From: UBA8389 sp035719105
GTDB lineage: Bacteria; Bacteroidota; Bacteroidia; Bacteroidales; UBA1402
NCBI GenBank assembly: GCA_035719105.1
Contig: DASTGN010000001.1
Location: forward strand, 62,001-126,000
Direction of reading: 5' to 3'
Length of the DNA: 64,000 bases
Shown here piece by piece: positions 51,831-61,383 of this stretch; positions within the stretch are counted from its first letter, which is position 1, and each line of letters begins with the position of its first letter. The position numbers were made by a program, and so were the translations under genes. The notes under the pieces were generated by a model. The model was given only the letters and a program-made list of their open reading frames with translations. It was not told the origin of the DNA and searched no databases.

Positions 51831-53967
51831 TAAAGTGTACAACCATATTTTTAACGACATCCTGGAAAGGGTTCTCCAATTGTCTGAAGATCCCAGCCAG
51901 TTTGCTGAATACCTGACCCAACAAATTCGAGAATTAATTGGTGTTCGGACCATTATCATTGCCATTCGGAATGAATCTGATTCAGCACAGATTTTCGGTG
52001 TCTATCCTAAAAGAAGATCGGAATGGGCTCATCAAAATGCCATTCAAGAGTTGGCGGAGAAATCATTTGGGTTTGATACCATTCAATTTATTGATAAAAA
52101 TTCAGCAGATCCATCCATTATTTCAATCTTCAACTTATTAGATATCGAGAAGGCCATCACCATTCCGTTGATTGCGGCGAATCGAATGGTTGGTACGTTG
52201 TTGTTGCTCGATATGATGGACTTGTTCGGAATTGATTCGGTCATTAAATTGTTAACCCGATTGTCAGGAGTTTTTGCGCTCATTATTCGTAATGCGCTCA
52301 TGTACCAGAATTTGGAAAATCTGGTTAACCAACGAACTCAAGAATTGCAAAAAATTTCTGAAACTGCTATTGCCGCAGAAGAAAAATATAAGGAGCTTTC
52401 GGATCTGTTTCGTAAAATGGTCGATATCATACCGGATATGTTGTGGGCTAAAGATTTGGACCACAATTATATATTTGTAAATCAGTCTTTGTGTGACCAT
52501 TTGTTGATTGCAAAGGATACTCAAGAGCCCATTGGGAAAAGTGACCTTTATTTCGCCTTGCGTCAACGTGAACTTCATCCTGAGAATCCGTTGTGGCACA
52601 CGTTTGGCGAAATTAGCCAAGATTCGGACAAGCAAGTGATCGAATCGGGCACCACCCAACAGATTGACGAGTTTGGTTATGTAAAAGGGCAATATGTGTA
52701 CCTGGATGTCATCAAAACTCCCTTGAGAAATGCCAAGGGTGAGATTCAGGGGGTGGTTGGTACGGGAAGAGATGTTACCGATCGTAAGAAAGCGGAAATG
52801 GAACTGATTGCTGCAAAGGAACATGCAGTAGAAAGTGATCGACTGAAGTCGGCATTTTTGGCCAATATGAGTCATGAAATCCGCACCCCCATGAACGGAA
52901 TTTTGGGCTTCGCCGAGCTACTAAAAGAACCCAACTTGACGGGTGAAGAGCAACAGCAATATATTGAGATCATCCAAAAGAGCGGTGATCGGATGCTGAA
53001 CATCATCAATGAAATTATTGATATCTCCAGAATAGAATCGGGGTTGATGAAAATCGACGTTTGCGAGTGCAATGTCAACATTCAATTGAATGAATTGTGT
53101 ATCTTTTTCTTGCCCGAAGCGAAAGCTAAGGGTTTGGAACTTCAGATACAATGTGCTTTGCCAAATGAACTTGCGATGATTCACACCGACCGTGATAAAT
53201 TGAATGCCATATTGACCAATTTGATTAAAAACGCACTTAAATTTACACAATCCGGAACCATTCTTATCGGTTATGAACTCCATTCTAAGAATTCAGCTAC
53301 AGGGCATCAGGAGTTTGTTTTCTATGTGAAAGATACTGGAATGGGCATTCCCAAAGAAAGGCAGGATGCCATTTTTGAGCGATTCATACATGCCGATATT
53401 GAAAATAAAAAAGCAATGCAGGGCGCAGGTCTTGGTCTTGCGATTTCAAAATCGTTTGTTGAGATGCTTGGGGGCAAAATCTGGGTTGAAAGTATGGTTG
53501 ACGAAGGGTCGACTTTCTATTTCGCCCTACCCAATATTGGCCAACCCATCCACTTGGAGCCAACGCCAAAATCAGAAGATTCCGACAAGTCTAATGAAAT
53601 GGACAAGAAAATGAACATTTTGATTGTTGACGATGATGAAACTTCTTCACTTTTTTTAAGTGTTGTTTTAGCCAAACATGCTCATTGCATCTTGAAAGCG
53701 TACGATGGAGCACAAGCCGTGGAATTGAGCCGAAAGCATTCAGAAATCGATATGATATTGATGGATATGCAAATGCCCATATTGGGAGGACTGGAGGCCA
53801 CGCGTCAAATTCGCCAATTCAACAAAGACGTTTTGATTATCGCACAGACGGCCTTTGGATTAGCCGGGGATCGCGAGAAAGCGATCGAAGCCGGATGCAA
53901 CGACTATGTTTCAAAACCAATCAATAGCGCATTGCTGATTGATATCATTCACAAGCACTTAAACTGA
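51823..53967 (+). CDS. GAF-PAS hybrid sensor histidine kinase
   Basis: The 714-residue cytoplasmic protein contains a GAF domain (about 5-160), a coiled coil, a PAS domain (about 195-320), a HisKA domain (H351 in N-M-S-H-E-I-R-T-P-M-N-G), a HATPase (N-L-I-K-N-A-L-K-F-T; D-T-G-M-G-I; G-A-G-L-G-L) and a C-terminal receiver (I-V-D-D-D-E; D648 in M-D-M-Q-M-P). It has no membrane segment and no output domain, so it needs an HPt protein or a further regulator elsewhere. The tight coupling to the corrinoid and methyltransferase genes suggests it receives a signal from them. Confidence 0.92.
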   Translation: MDDKVYNHIFNDILERVLQLSEDPSQFAEYLTQQIRELIGVRTIIIAIRNESDSAQIFGVYPKRRSEWAHQNAIQELAEKSFGFDTIQFIDKNSADPSIISIFNLLDIEKAITIPLIAANRMVGTLLLLDMMDLFGIDSVIKLLTRLSGVFALIIRNALMYQNLENLVNQRTQELQKISETAIAAEEKYKELSDLFRKMVDIIPDMLWAKDLDHNYIFVNQSLCDHLLIAKDTQEPIGKSDLYFALRQRELHPENPLWHTFGEISQDSDKQVIESGTTQQIDEFGYVKGQYVYLDVIKTPLRNAKGEIQGVVGTGRDVTDRKKAEMELIAAKEHAVESDRLKSAFLANMSHEIRTPMNGILGFAELLKEPNLTGEEQQQYIEIIQKSGDRMLNIINEIIDISRIESGLMKIDVCECNVNIQLNELCIFFLPEAKAKGLELQIQCALPNELAMIHTDRDKLNAILTNLIKNALKFTQSGTILIGYELHSKNSATGHQEFVFYVKDTGMGIPKERQDAIFERFIHADIENKKAMQGAGLGLAISKSFVEMLGGKIWVESMVDEGSTFYFALPNIGQPIHLEPTPKSEDSDKSNEMDKKMNILIVDDDETSSLFLSVVLAKHAHCILKAYDGAQAVELSRKHSEIDMILMDMQMPILGGLEATRQIRQFNKDVLIIAQTAFGLAGDREKAIEAGCNDYVSKPINSALLIDIIHKHLN

Positions 53968-54053
53968 TTTGTCGGAATTTTGAATTCGAGGACTGCAGCA
54001 ATGCGACCCTCTTTTTTCGTCAGATTACCACCCTTGTTTTGCGGTCTTTTACC

Positions 54054-54061
54054 TATATTTG
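54054..54061 (+). promoter_or_regulatory. -7 element of the GH43-HTCS pair
   Basis: TATATTTG matches TAnnTTTG and lies 24 bp before the GH43 ATG. A TTG 17 bp upstream (54034-54036) could be the -33 box, though spacing is short. Confidence 0.45.
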
Positions 54062-54085
54062 TATCTGAATCAAAGCCAAAAAAAC

Positions 54086-55708
54086 ATGCGTACCAAACTG
54101 ATATTGTTCTTGTTGCTGATCGGAAGCTTGGTTTCCGTCAAAAGCCAAAACAAATCGAACTTCTGGGTGGCCGATCTTGGAAATGGAAAATATAGGAACC
54201 CCATCCTTTATTCCGATTTTTCCGATCCAGATGCCTGCAAAGCGGGTGACACCTATTATATGGTAGCCTCCAGTTTTAACTGCGTTCCGGGTTTACCCAT
54301 TCTCGAATCCAAGGATTTGGTGAATTGGAAAATGACCACTTATGCGTTGGGGCGACAGGTGCCTGAAGATGTTTTCGACAAACCGCAACATGGCAATGGT
54401 GTTTGGGCTCCGTCCATCCGCTTCCACAACAATGAATTCTACATTTATTATCCGGATCCCGATTATGGGTTTTATCGGATTACATCAAAAAGTGCAAGCG
54501 GCCCTTGGTCTGAACCTTTGTTGGTCAAAAAAGGAAAAGGCTTGATTGATTGTTGCCCTTTTTGGGACAACAACGGTGAAATGTATTTGTCCTACGCCTT
54601 GGCAGGAAGTCGTGCAGGAAACAAATCGGTGATTTTGGTTGCCAAAATGAATGAGGACGGAACCAAAATGGTGGGCGACGGTCGCATTGTCTTTGATGGT
54701 CATCAGGGCAATGAAACCATCGAGGGCTCCAAAATGTACAAACGAAACGGTTTTTATTACATTTTTGCTCCGGCAGGTGGAGTTGTGCCGGGTTGGCAGG
54801 AGGTTTTACGCTCCAAAAGTCCATTCGGCCCTTATGAAAACCGTACTGTCATGCATCAAGGCAGCAGCAAAATCAACGGCCCACATCAAGGTGCATGGGT
54901 GACTACAGATACTGGTGAGGATTGGTTCCTCAATTTTCAAGATGTGGGTACGGTTGGTCGTATAGTACATCTAAACCCCATGAAATGGGTGAATGATTGG
55001 CCCGTCATTGGTGTGGATAAAAATAATACCGGCTGTGGCGAACCCGTTTCGGAATATGCAAAACCCAACGTAGGCAAATCTTACCCTATTGAAACTCCGG
55101 TGGTTAGCGACGAATTCAATTCCACCGAATTGGGCCTTCAGTGGCAATGGCAAGCCAATCCAGTTGCCTATTGGTATTTCTGCAACGCATTGAACGGTGG
55201 CTGGTTACGTCTGTATTCGTACAAAGTGCCAGATCATTATAAAAGTCTGTGGGATGTACCGAATTTGCTGCTACAGAAAGTACCCGCTCCCGAGTTCACT
55301 GCCACGGCAAAGATTCGTTTCGAGCCCGATTCCCGCTATTTTGGTGAACGCTGTGGTTTGGTGCTGATGGGTCTGGATTACGCCTTACTATCCTTGGAAA
55401 ACACGGACAAAGGCATCGTTCTTTCACAAAATAACTGCTTGAAGGCTGACAAAGGGGGCACCGAAGAAGTCAAAGCATCTGTGTTGCTGAGTCAGAAGGA
55501 ATTATATCTTCGAATCTCTTTTACGGAAGGGAAAAATGTCCGATTCAGCTATAGTTTGGATGGTCGCAAATTTCTGGATTTGGGAGGAATGTTCCCCGCG
55601 CGAGAGGGCAAATGGATTGGAGCCAAGATGGGCTTCTTTTGCACCCGTCAAAACGTCATCAACGATGGTGGGTGGTTGGATATCGATTGGTTCCGTGTTG
55701 AAAAGTAG
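54086..55708 (+). CDS. GH43 glycoside hydrolase
   Basis: From ATG 54086 the protein has 540 residues, with a signal peptide (ending V-K-S-Q). A five-bladed propeller of the GH43 type follows (about 30-310), with the catalytic-base strand F-S-D-P-D-A-C, W-A-P-S-I-R, a D in L-I-D-C-C-P-F and the catalytic acid in E-T-I-E-G-S-K-M. The C-terminal part (about 330-540) is a beta-sandwich typical of GH43 xylosidase/arabinofuranosidase groups. Likely substrates are arabinose- or xylose-containing side chains. It is 3 bp before the HTCS gene, its probable regulator. Confidence 0.9.
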   Translation: MRTKLILFLLLIGSLVSVKSQNKSNFWVADLGNGKYRNPILYSDFSDPDACKAGDTYYMVASSFNCVPGLPILESKDLVNWKMTTYALGRQVPEDVFDKPQHGNGVWAPSIRFHNNEFYIYYPDPDYGFYRITSKSASGPWSEPLLVKKGKGLIDCCPFWDNNGEMYLSYALAGSRAGNKSVILVAKMNEDGTKMVGDGRIVFDGHQGNETIEGSKMYKRNGFYYIFAPAGGVVPGWQEVLRSKSPFGPYENRTVMHQGSSKINGPHQGAWVTTDTGEDWFLNFQDVGTVGRIVHLNPMKWVNDWPVIGVDKNNTGCGEPVSEYAKPNVGKSYPIETPVVSDEFNSTELGLQWQWQANPVAYWYFCNALNGGWLRLYSYKVPDHYKSLWDVPNLLLQKVPAPEFTATAKIRFEPDSRYFGERCGLVLMGLDYALLSLENTDKGIVLSQNNCLKADKGGTEEVKASVLLSQKELYLRISFTEGKNVRFSYSLDGRKFLDLGGMFPAREGKWIGAKMGFFCTRQNVINDGGWLDIDWFRVEK

Positions 55709-55711
55709 CGT

Positions 55712-58700
55712 ATGAAAGGACGATTGATAACTTGCATTGAAGCTGTTCGATCCTTTCTTTTGGCAGGATTGGTCAGCATGCCTATATGGTTTGCTTTCCC
55801 TCTTCGTGCTCAAAATCAGGTGCTTCTGACTCATTTCACCACCGATCAGGGGCTTTCACAAAATACCGTCGTTTCCGTACACAAAGACCAAAAGGGGCTG
55901 ATGTGGTTTGGTACCTGGGATGGGCTGAACAAATTTGACGGCTACCGTTTCACTGTTTACAAGGGAAATCCCAATCCACTCGACCAAAACAGCTTGCTTC
56001 ATACCCGAATCGATTGGATTCGCGAGGATAAGTCAGGAAATCTTTGGCTGAAAACTTATGATGACCTGCTTTATCGCTTCAGCCCTAGTACCGAACGTTT
56101 TGTTCGTGTTACCAAGGATATCCACAATTCCGAAAACGGCAACTACGACAAATTCCGAACGGTTTGGGTTCTTGACAACGGAGACGTTTGGTGTGCTTTG
56201 CAAAAAGGAGGTTTGTATCGGGTTACTTCCGATCCAAAAACGGACGAATTGAATATTGAGGACCCTTTTCCTGCTGAAAAACGCATGCATTTTGGGCAGG
56301 TTAATTTAGTTTTCATGGATTCCGAAGGCACCACCTGGGTATTGTCCGATAAAGGAATTGCCCGTCAATTAAATGGTGAAAAATTGCCTACCATTCTTTT
56401 CCGTGAAAAAACGCCATCGGATCGTCCATTATCACAAGCCTTTTACTGCAAGTTGGAAACCAGGAATGAACTTTATTTTGGTGCAGCATCAGGCAAATTG
56501 CTTTCTTACAATCGCTCATCAAAAACTTTTCGACAGATTCAAACGGCCTTTCATTCCCAGATCACATCGTTGCTTCATATGCCTGATGGACGGTTTTTTG
56601 CGGCTTCAGTCAACGAAGGGTTCTTTATTTTCAATCCAAACAGTGGGCAGACCGACTACTACGATAAACAACATTATCCTGGCATGCGGAGCAATGTCAT
56701 TTCAGATCCTTACATCGACAAATATGGCGAAATTTGGATGTCCATCAATGAACCGGGCGTGTTGCATTTCATACCAAAGACCAAATCGTTTGAATATCTG
56801 TGGCAAAAAACACCCTTCGAAATTCGAAACGCCTCTCAGCAAACCAGTTTTTTTGTATTTGAAGATGCATTCATGACGTTGTGGGTGCATTCCAAAGAAG
56901 GAACGCTTTTTTCTTACGATCGTACCAACCACAAACTGAAATGGTTCTATAATAATCCAGCTGACCCCGCTTGCGTTTTCAAGACCAACATCCAAGTAGC
57001 ATGGGCCGATCCGGAGGGTATTTTGTGGGTATGTGCCGGTAGTCAGGGCATTTACAAATGCGTTCAAAGGAACCGTGATTTCCATTTTGAATCGATGGAG
57101 CGCTATATCCACAGTGGAACTGCTGACATTCGGTCCTTGTTTCGCGATCGAAACGGCAACATTTGGGTTGGTTCAAAAGCAGGTGAACTACGCATTATGA
57201 ATGCTGCCCATCAATCGTTGGGCGTGCTGTGTCGGGATGGTTCTTTGAGAGCTTCCGGAGACATGAAATTGGCTGTTTACAACATCCTGCAAGATAAAAA
57301 AGGGCGCATCTGGTTGGCCACCAAAGGGCAGGGTTTAGTATTGGTGCAACCCAAAACTAAAACCACCTTCAAACTGACTTTTTTCAATCGTTTGCCAGGA
57401 AAATACGATTTACCGAGCAACAATCTTTACGATTTGTACGAAGATCATCACGGCCGACTTTGGATAGCCTCTTACGAAGGCGGTCTTATTTTGATGGACG
57501 AAAGCGGAGGTAAATTCCACTTCCTCTCAGGGAAAAACGAATTAATCGGTTACCCGACCGAAGCTTGCCCTCGGGTTCGTTGCATCGATGGCGATAAAAA
57601 TGGCAACATTTGGGTGGGCACTACCAATGGCTTCCTGGTATTTTCGGATCGCTTCAAGAAGGCTTCCGATATTAAATTCTATCATTACAATCGAGATTCA
57701 AGATTGTTGAAGGCGTTGAACCTGAGTGATATCTATCAGCTGCTTTGTGACTCTCAAGGCAATGTCTGGTTCGGAACTTTTGGCGGTGGACTGATTGTTT
57801 GCAAAAATTACAAATTAGGAGAAACGCCTGATTTACAGGGATTTGATACCCGAAGTGGTTTTTATACCGATATTGTGTTGAGTTTGACCGAAGACAATCA
57901 GCATAAATTGTGGTTGACTTCAGAGAATGTTTTGGCAAGATTTGACCCTGTCAGCAAGGATTGCGACCGTTACAGTCTAGCTAATGGTCTGGATGCCGGA
58001 GATTTCCTGGAATCATCCGTTTACCGGTCTGCAGATGGAAAATTGCTCTTCGGTAATTCTACTGGTTTCTATGACTTTTCACCGGAAAAAGTGAAACGCA
58101 ACAGTTTCGCACCCAGCATTGCGTTGACCCGATTGCAGATTTTCGGCCGGGACGCCATTGTAGGCGGTGAAGATAGTCCTCTAAAGATTAGTTTGGACGA
58201 TTGTACAGCGATCAAGCTCACTCATCTGCAACGTACATTCAGTGTGGAGTTCTCGGCTTTGGACTTTCAAACGCCAGAAAACATCCAGTACGCTTACAAG
58301 TTGGAAGGTTTCGAAGAAAATTGGAATACGCTACAGAAGGCTCGGGTAGCCACATATACCAGTGTGCCCCACGGCAATTACACCTTGTTGGTGAAATGTA
58401 CCAATAGTGACGGCGTATGGAGTAACCAAATCCGTAAGTTGGAAATAGTAGTCTTGCCCTCGTTCTGGCAAACCATTTGGGCCTACCTGCTTTACATCAT
58501 TTTGGCCGTTTTGGCCGTTTGGGGCATCCTTCGTTTGCTGTACGTGTACCTGCAACTCAAGAACGATGTCATGTTGGAACAGCAAATCAGCGACATCAAA
58601 CTACGTTTCTTTACCGACATCTCGCACGAATTGCGAACGCCGATGACCTTGATTTCAGCACCATTGGAGCATCTATTAAAAGAGGAAGATGTTTCCGACC

Positions 58701-60196
58701 CTGTTCGACATCAGTTGCTGACGATGCAACGTAATACCGACCGTATGAGTCGTTTGCTCAACCAAATTCTGGATTTTAGAAAGGTTCAAAATAAAAAAAT
58801 GCGTTTAAGGCTACAGGAATCGCATTTTGCTGAATGTGTACAGAAAACCTGCCTGAATTTTGAAGAAATTGCCCGCGAGAAACACATCCGTTTCAACGTC
58901 GAGGACGAAAGCAACGGCATTTTAGTTTGGTTGGATCCCAACAATTTTGATACCATTGTTTTCAACCTCCTTTCCAACGCATTTAAATTCACACCTGCCG
59001 AAAAAGCCATACGGGTACGTCTTTCGGTGGAGGAAGGAGTAGCCGTTTTGCAAGTAATTGATGAAGGCATCGGAATAGATAAAAATCGATTGAACCTGAT
59101 TTTCGATCGTTTTTATTCTGGTGACGAAGGTACTGATGCTTCCAAGCGAAGTACCGGTATCGGCTTGTCATTGGTCAAAGAATTGGTGGAATTGCATGGG
59201 GCAACCATTTCGGTCGATAGCAAACCCAACCTGGGTACCACCTTCGAAGTCCGCTTCAAACTCGGCGTTGCTCATTTTGGAAATGAAGTTGATTTTATTT
59301 TGAGTGACGAAGTTTCCATTGATCCCAATTTGCAATTGCCAGAGAACGAGATTGTTGAATCGGCTTCTGTAAATCGGGAAGACATGCACATGGTTCTCAT
59401 TGTCGAAGACAACCCCGAACTCCGACCTTTCCTTCGAACCGTGTTGGGACGAAAATATCGGGTTGCCGAAGCTGCCGACGGTGAAGCCGCTTGGGAAATG
59501 ACCCAAAGTTTGCTGCCCGATTTCATTATTACCGACCTGATGATGCCAAAAATGTCTGGCAATGAATTCGTCCGTTTGGTCAAGAACGATGACAGAACCT
59601 GCCACATCCCCGTAGTGGTGCTTACGGCCATGACCAATATGGAAAGCAAGCTGGAGTGTTTGAACATGGGTGCTGATGATTACATCACCAAACCGTTTAG
59701 TGCCACATTTTTGGAAGCCAGGGTGAGCAATCTATTGGAACAGAGACGCAAACTGCAATCTGTTTATCGGGATCGTTTCTTGTTGCCAAACGCGGATGCA
59801 GGCAATATGGAAATTGAGGTTCCTATGCCTCAGGCACACAGTCGTGACGATGAGTTCATGCAGCGATTGATGGCGGTTATGGAGAAAAACATTTCCAATG
59901 GAGCCTTCTCAGTCGAGCAATTGTGTTCGATGGCTGGATACGGGCGAACCGTTTTCTTCAATAAACTGAAAAGCCTTACCGGTCTTTCTCCCAACGAATA
60001 CATCCGCGAAGTACGCATCAAGCGGGCATCTCAACTCCTTGAAGTGGGTGAGTATACCGTTTCCCAGATTACGTACATGGTCGGGATGAACGATTCCCGT
60101 TATTTCAGCAAATGTTTCAAGCAGCGCTATGGAATGACGCCCACCGAATACCGGGACAAAAACCACAGCTCCACTGCTTCCGAAAAACACGATTGA
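55712..60196 (+). CDS. Hybrid two-component system regulator (HTCS)
   Basis: The 1494-residue protein carries a full two-component pathway in one chain. A signal/N-terminal segment precedes two Reg_prop seven-bladed propellers (about 35-790, with repeated G-x-I-W-x-G-T/S), then a Y_Y_Y domain (about 800-910), a transmembrane helix (about 922-948), a HisKA domain (H972), a HATPase, a receiver (D1275 in I-T-D-L-M-M-P-K-M-S-G) and an AraC-type HTH (about 1390-1485). Such proteins sense oligosaccharides in the periplasm and switch on polysaccharide utilisation genes. GH43 upstream is the immediate candidate target. No SusC/SusD pair is in the window. Confidence 0.96.
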   Translation: MKGRLITCIEAVRSFLLAGLVSMPIWFAFPLRAQNQVLLTHFTTDQGLSQNTVVSVHKDQKGLMWFGTWDGLNKFDGYRFTVYKGNPNPLDQNSLLHTRIDWIREDKSGNLWLKTYDDLLYRFSPSTERFVRVTKDIHNSENGNYDKFRTVWVLDNGDVWCALQKGGLYRVTSDPKTDELNIEDPFPAEKRMHFGQVNLVFMDSEGTTWVLSDKGIARQLNGEKLPTILFREKTPSDRPLSQAFYCKLETRNELYFGAASGKLLSYNRSSKTFRQIQTAFHSQITSLLHMPDGRFFAASVNEGFFIFNPNSGQTDYYDKQHYPGMRSNVISDPYIDKYGEIWMSINEPGVLHFIPKTKSFEYLWQKTPFEIRNASQQTSFFVFEDAFMTLWVHSKEGTLFSYDRTNHKLKWFYNNPADPACVFKTNIQVAWADPEGILWVCAGSQGIYKCVQRNRDFHFESMERYIHSGTADIRSLFRDRNGNIWVGSKAGELRIMNAAHQSLGVLCRDGSLRASGDMKLAVYNILQDKKGRIWLATKGQGLVLVQPKTKTTFKLTFFNRLPGKYDLPSNNLYDLYEDHHGRLWIASYEGGLILMDESGGKFHFLSGKNELIGYPTEACPRVRCIDGDKNGNIWVGTTNGFLVFSDRFKKASDIKFYHYNRDSRLLKALNLSDIYQLLCDSQGNVWFGTFGGGLIVCKNYKLGETPDLQGFDTRSGFYTDIVLSLTEDNQHKLWLTSENVLARFDPVSKDCDRYSLANGLDAGDFLESSVYRSADGKLLFGNSTGFYDFSPEKVKRNSFAPSIALTRLQIFGRDAIVGGEDSPLKISLDDCTAIKLTHLQRTFSVEFSALDFQTPENIQYAYKLEGFEENWNTLQKARVATYTSVPHGNYTLLVKCTNSDGVWSNQIRKLEIVVLPSFWQTIWAYLLYIILAVLAVWGILRLLYVYLQLKNDVMLEQQISDIKLRFFTDISHELRTPMTLISAPLEHLLKEEDVSDPVRHQLLTMQRNTDRMSRLLNQILDFRKVQNKKMRLRLQESHFAECVQKTCLNFEEIAREKHIRFNVEDESNGILVWLDPNNFDTIVFNLLSNAFKFTPAEKAIRVRLSVEEGVAVLQVIDEGIGIDKNRLNLIFDRFYSGDEGTDASKRSTGIGLSLVKELVELHGATISVDSKPNLGTTFEVRFKLGVAHFGNEVDFILSDEVSIDPNLQLPENEIVESASVNREDMHMVLIVEDNPELRPFLRTVLGRKYRVAEAADGEAAWEMTQSLLPDFIITDLMMPKMSGNEFVRLVKNDDRTCHIPVVVLTAMTNMESKLECLNMGADDYITKPFSATFLEARVSNLLEQRRKLQSVYRDRFLLPNADAGNMEIEVPMPQAHSRDDEFMQRLMAVMEKNISNGAFSVEQLCSMAGYGRTVFFNKLKSLTGLSPNEYIREVRIKRASQLLEVGEYTVSQITYMVGMNDSRYFSKCFKQRYGMTPTEYRDKNHSSTASEKHD

Positions 60197-60540
60197 CCCA
60201 TTTCGTGCATAATAGTCAAAAGGATCAAATTGACTTTTTATGGCAGAATGACACTTTAGGTAGTCTTGAATTTCAAAATGATAGCAAATATTGGCATATG
60301 GTATTAAAAATATAGGTAAATTGCCTATGTGCATTACATAAAGATATTATTTGATTTCTTCCGAAGTGTAATATATAAATGTCAAAACGTTATAAAATAG
60401 TAGATATATATTGCTATTAGATACAAAAAGAAAGTCTAAAAGGATTTTTTTCTATTAAAATGCTTTTTTTTATAGAAATAATAAAAATATCCCATATATT
60501 TGTACTGAAATTTGTTTGACCTCAAAAAAACAAAATAACT
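60197..60540. other. AT-rich intergenic region with dapF promoter
   Basis: This 344-bp gap holds no supported gene. TATATTTG at 60495-60502 is a perfect -7 box for dapF, 38 bp before its ATG, with a T-run at about 60463-60470 in the -33 area. A near-palindrome, ATAGGTAAATTGCCTAT, lies at 60312-60328. The stretch is far more AT-rich than the flanking genes. I see no clear terminator for the HTCS gene. Confidence 0.5.
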
Positions 60541-61374
60541 ATGAAGTTTACGAAAATGCATGGAGCCGGAAACGACTACATATATGTGAACGCAATGAAA
60601 GAACAGGTGTTGAACCCCTCTGAAGTTGCCATCCGTATCAGTGACCGGCATTTTGGAATCGGGTCGGATGGCCTGGTTTTGATCATGGACTCCGATTGCG
60701 CCGACTTTCGTATGCGCATGTTCAACTCGGACGGTTCTGAATCGGAAATGTGCGGAAACGCATCCCGTTGCATCGGCAAATATGTTTTTGACAAAGGATT
60801 GACTGATAAACATTCGGTTACCCTCGAAACGAAAGCCGGCATCAAAGTACTGGACCTGACAGTGGTCGATGGAAAAGTCACCACCGTGCGTGTCGATATG
60901 GGAGAGCCCATTCTGGAGCCAGTCAATATTCCGATGGATTTCCCCGGTGATTATGCCATCCAGGTACCAGTTGTTGTTCGTGGAAAAGAATACCTGCTGA
61001 ACGGAGTGTCCATGGGCAATCCACATGCTGTCATTTTCACAGAAGGTATCGAAGCATTGAACCTTCCAGACATTGGCCCGGATTTCGAGCATAATGAGCT
61101 TTTCCCCAAACGTACCAATACGGAATTCGTGGAGGTCGTCGATAACGAACACGTCAAGATGCGAGTTTGGGAACGTGGAGCTGGCGAAACGTTGGCTTGC
61201 GGAACTGGAGCCTGTGCCGTTTTGGTCGCTGGAGTGCTCAGTGGACATTTGCATCGCAAAGCTCAGGTTGATTTGCTCGGAGGTACGCTTCAAATCGAAT
61301 GGAATGCTGAAAACAACCACGTTTACATGACTGGTGACGCGGTAACAGTTTTCGAAGGTGAGATCCTTTTTTAA
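60541..61374 (+). CDS. dapF: Diaminopimelate epimerase
   Basis: The 277-residue enzyme converts LL- to meso-diaminopimelate for lysine and peptidoglycan. The two catalytic cysteines are in M-C-G-N-A-S-R (first half) and A-C-G-T-G-A-C-A (second half). F-T-K-M-H-G-A-G-N-D-Y at the N-terminus and the G-N-P-H-A-V segment are also typical. The gene is 9 bp before dapL, so the last two steps before meso-DAP are made from one transcript. Confidence 0.96.
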   Translation: MKFTKMHGAGNDYIYVNAMKEQVLNPSEVAIRISDRHFGIGSDGLVLIMDSDCADFRMRMFNSDGSESEMCGNASRCIGKYVFDKGLTDKHSVTLETKAGIKVLDLTVVDGKVTTVRVDMGEPILEPVNIPMDFPGDYAIQVPVVVRGKEYLLNGVSMGNPHAVIFTEGIEALNLPDIGPDFEHNELFPKRTNTEFVEVVDNEHVKMRVWERGAGETLACGTGACAVLVAGVLSGHLHRKAQVDLLGGTLQIEWNAENNHVYMTGDAVTVFEGEILF

Positions 61375-61383
61375 ACAACAGAT

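Noticed and set aside
60436..61320. 294-aa minus-strand frame opposite dapF
   Set aside because: Shadow frame; dapF on the plus strand has all catalytic motifs and a promoter.
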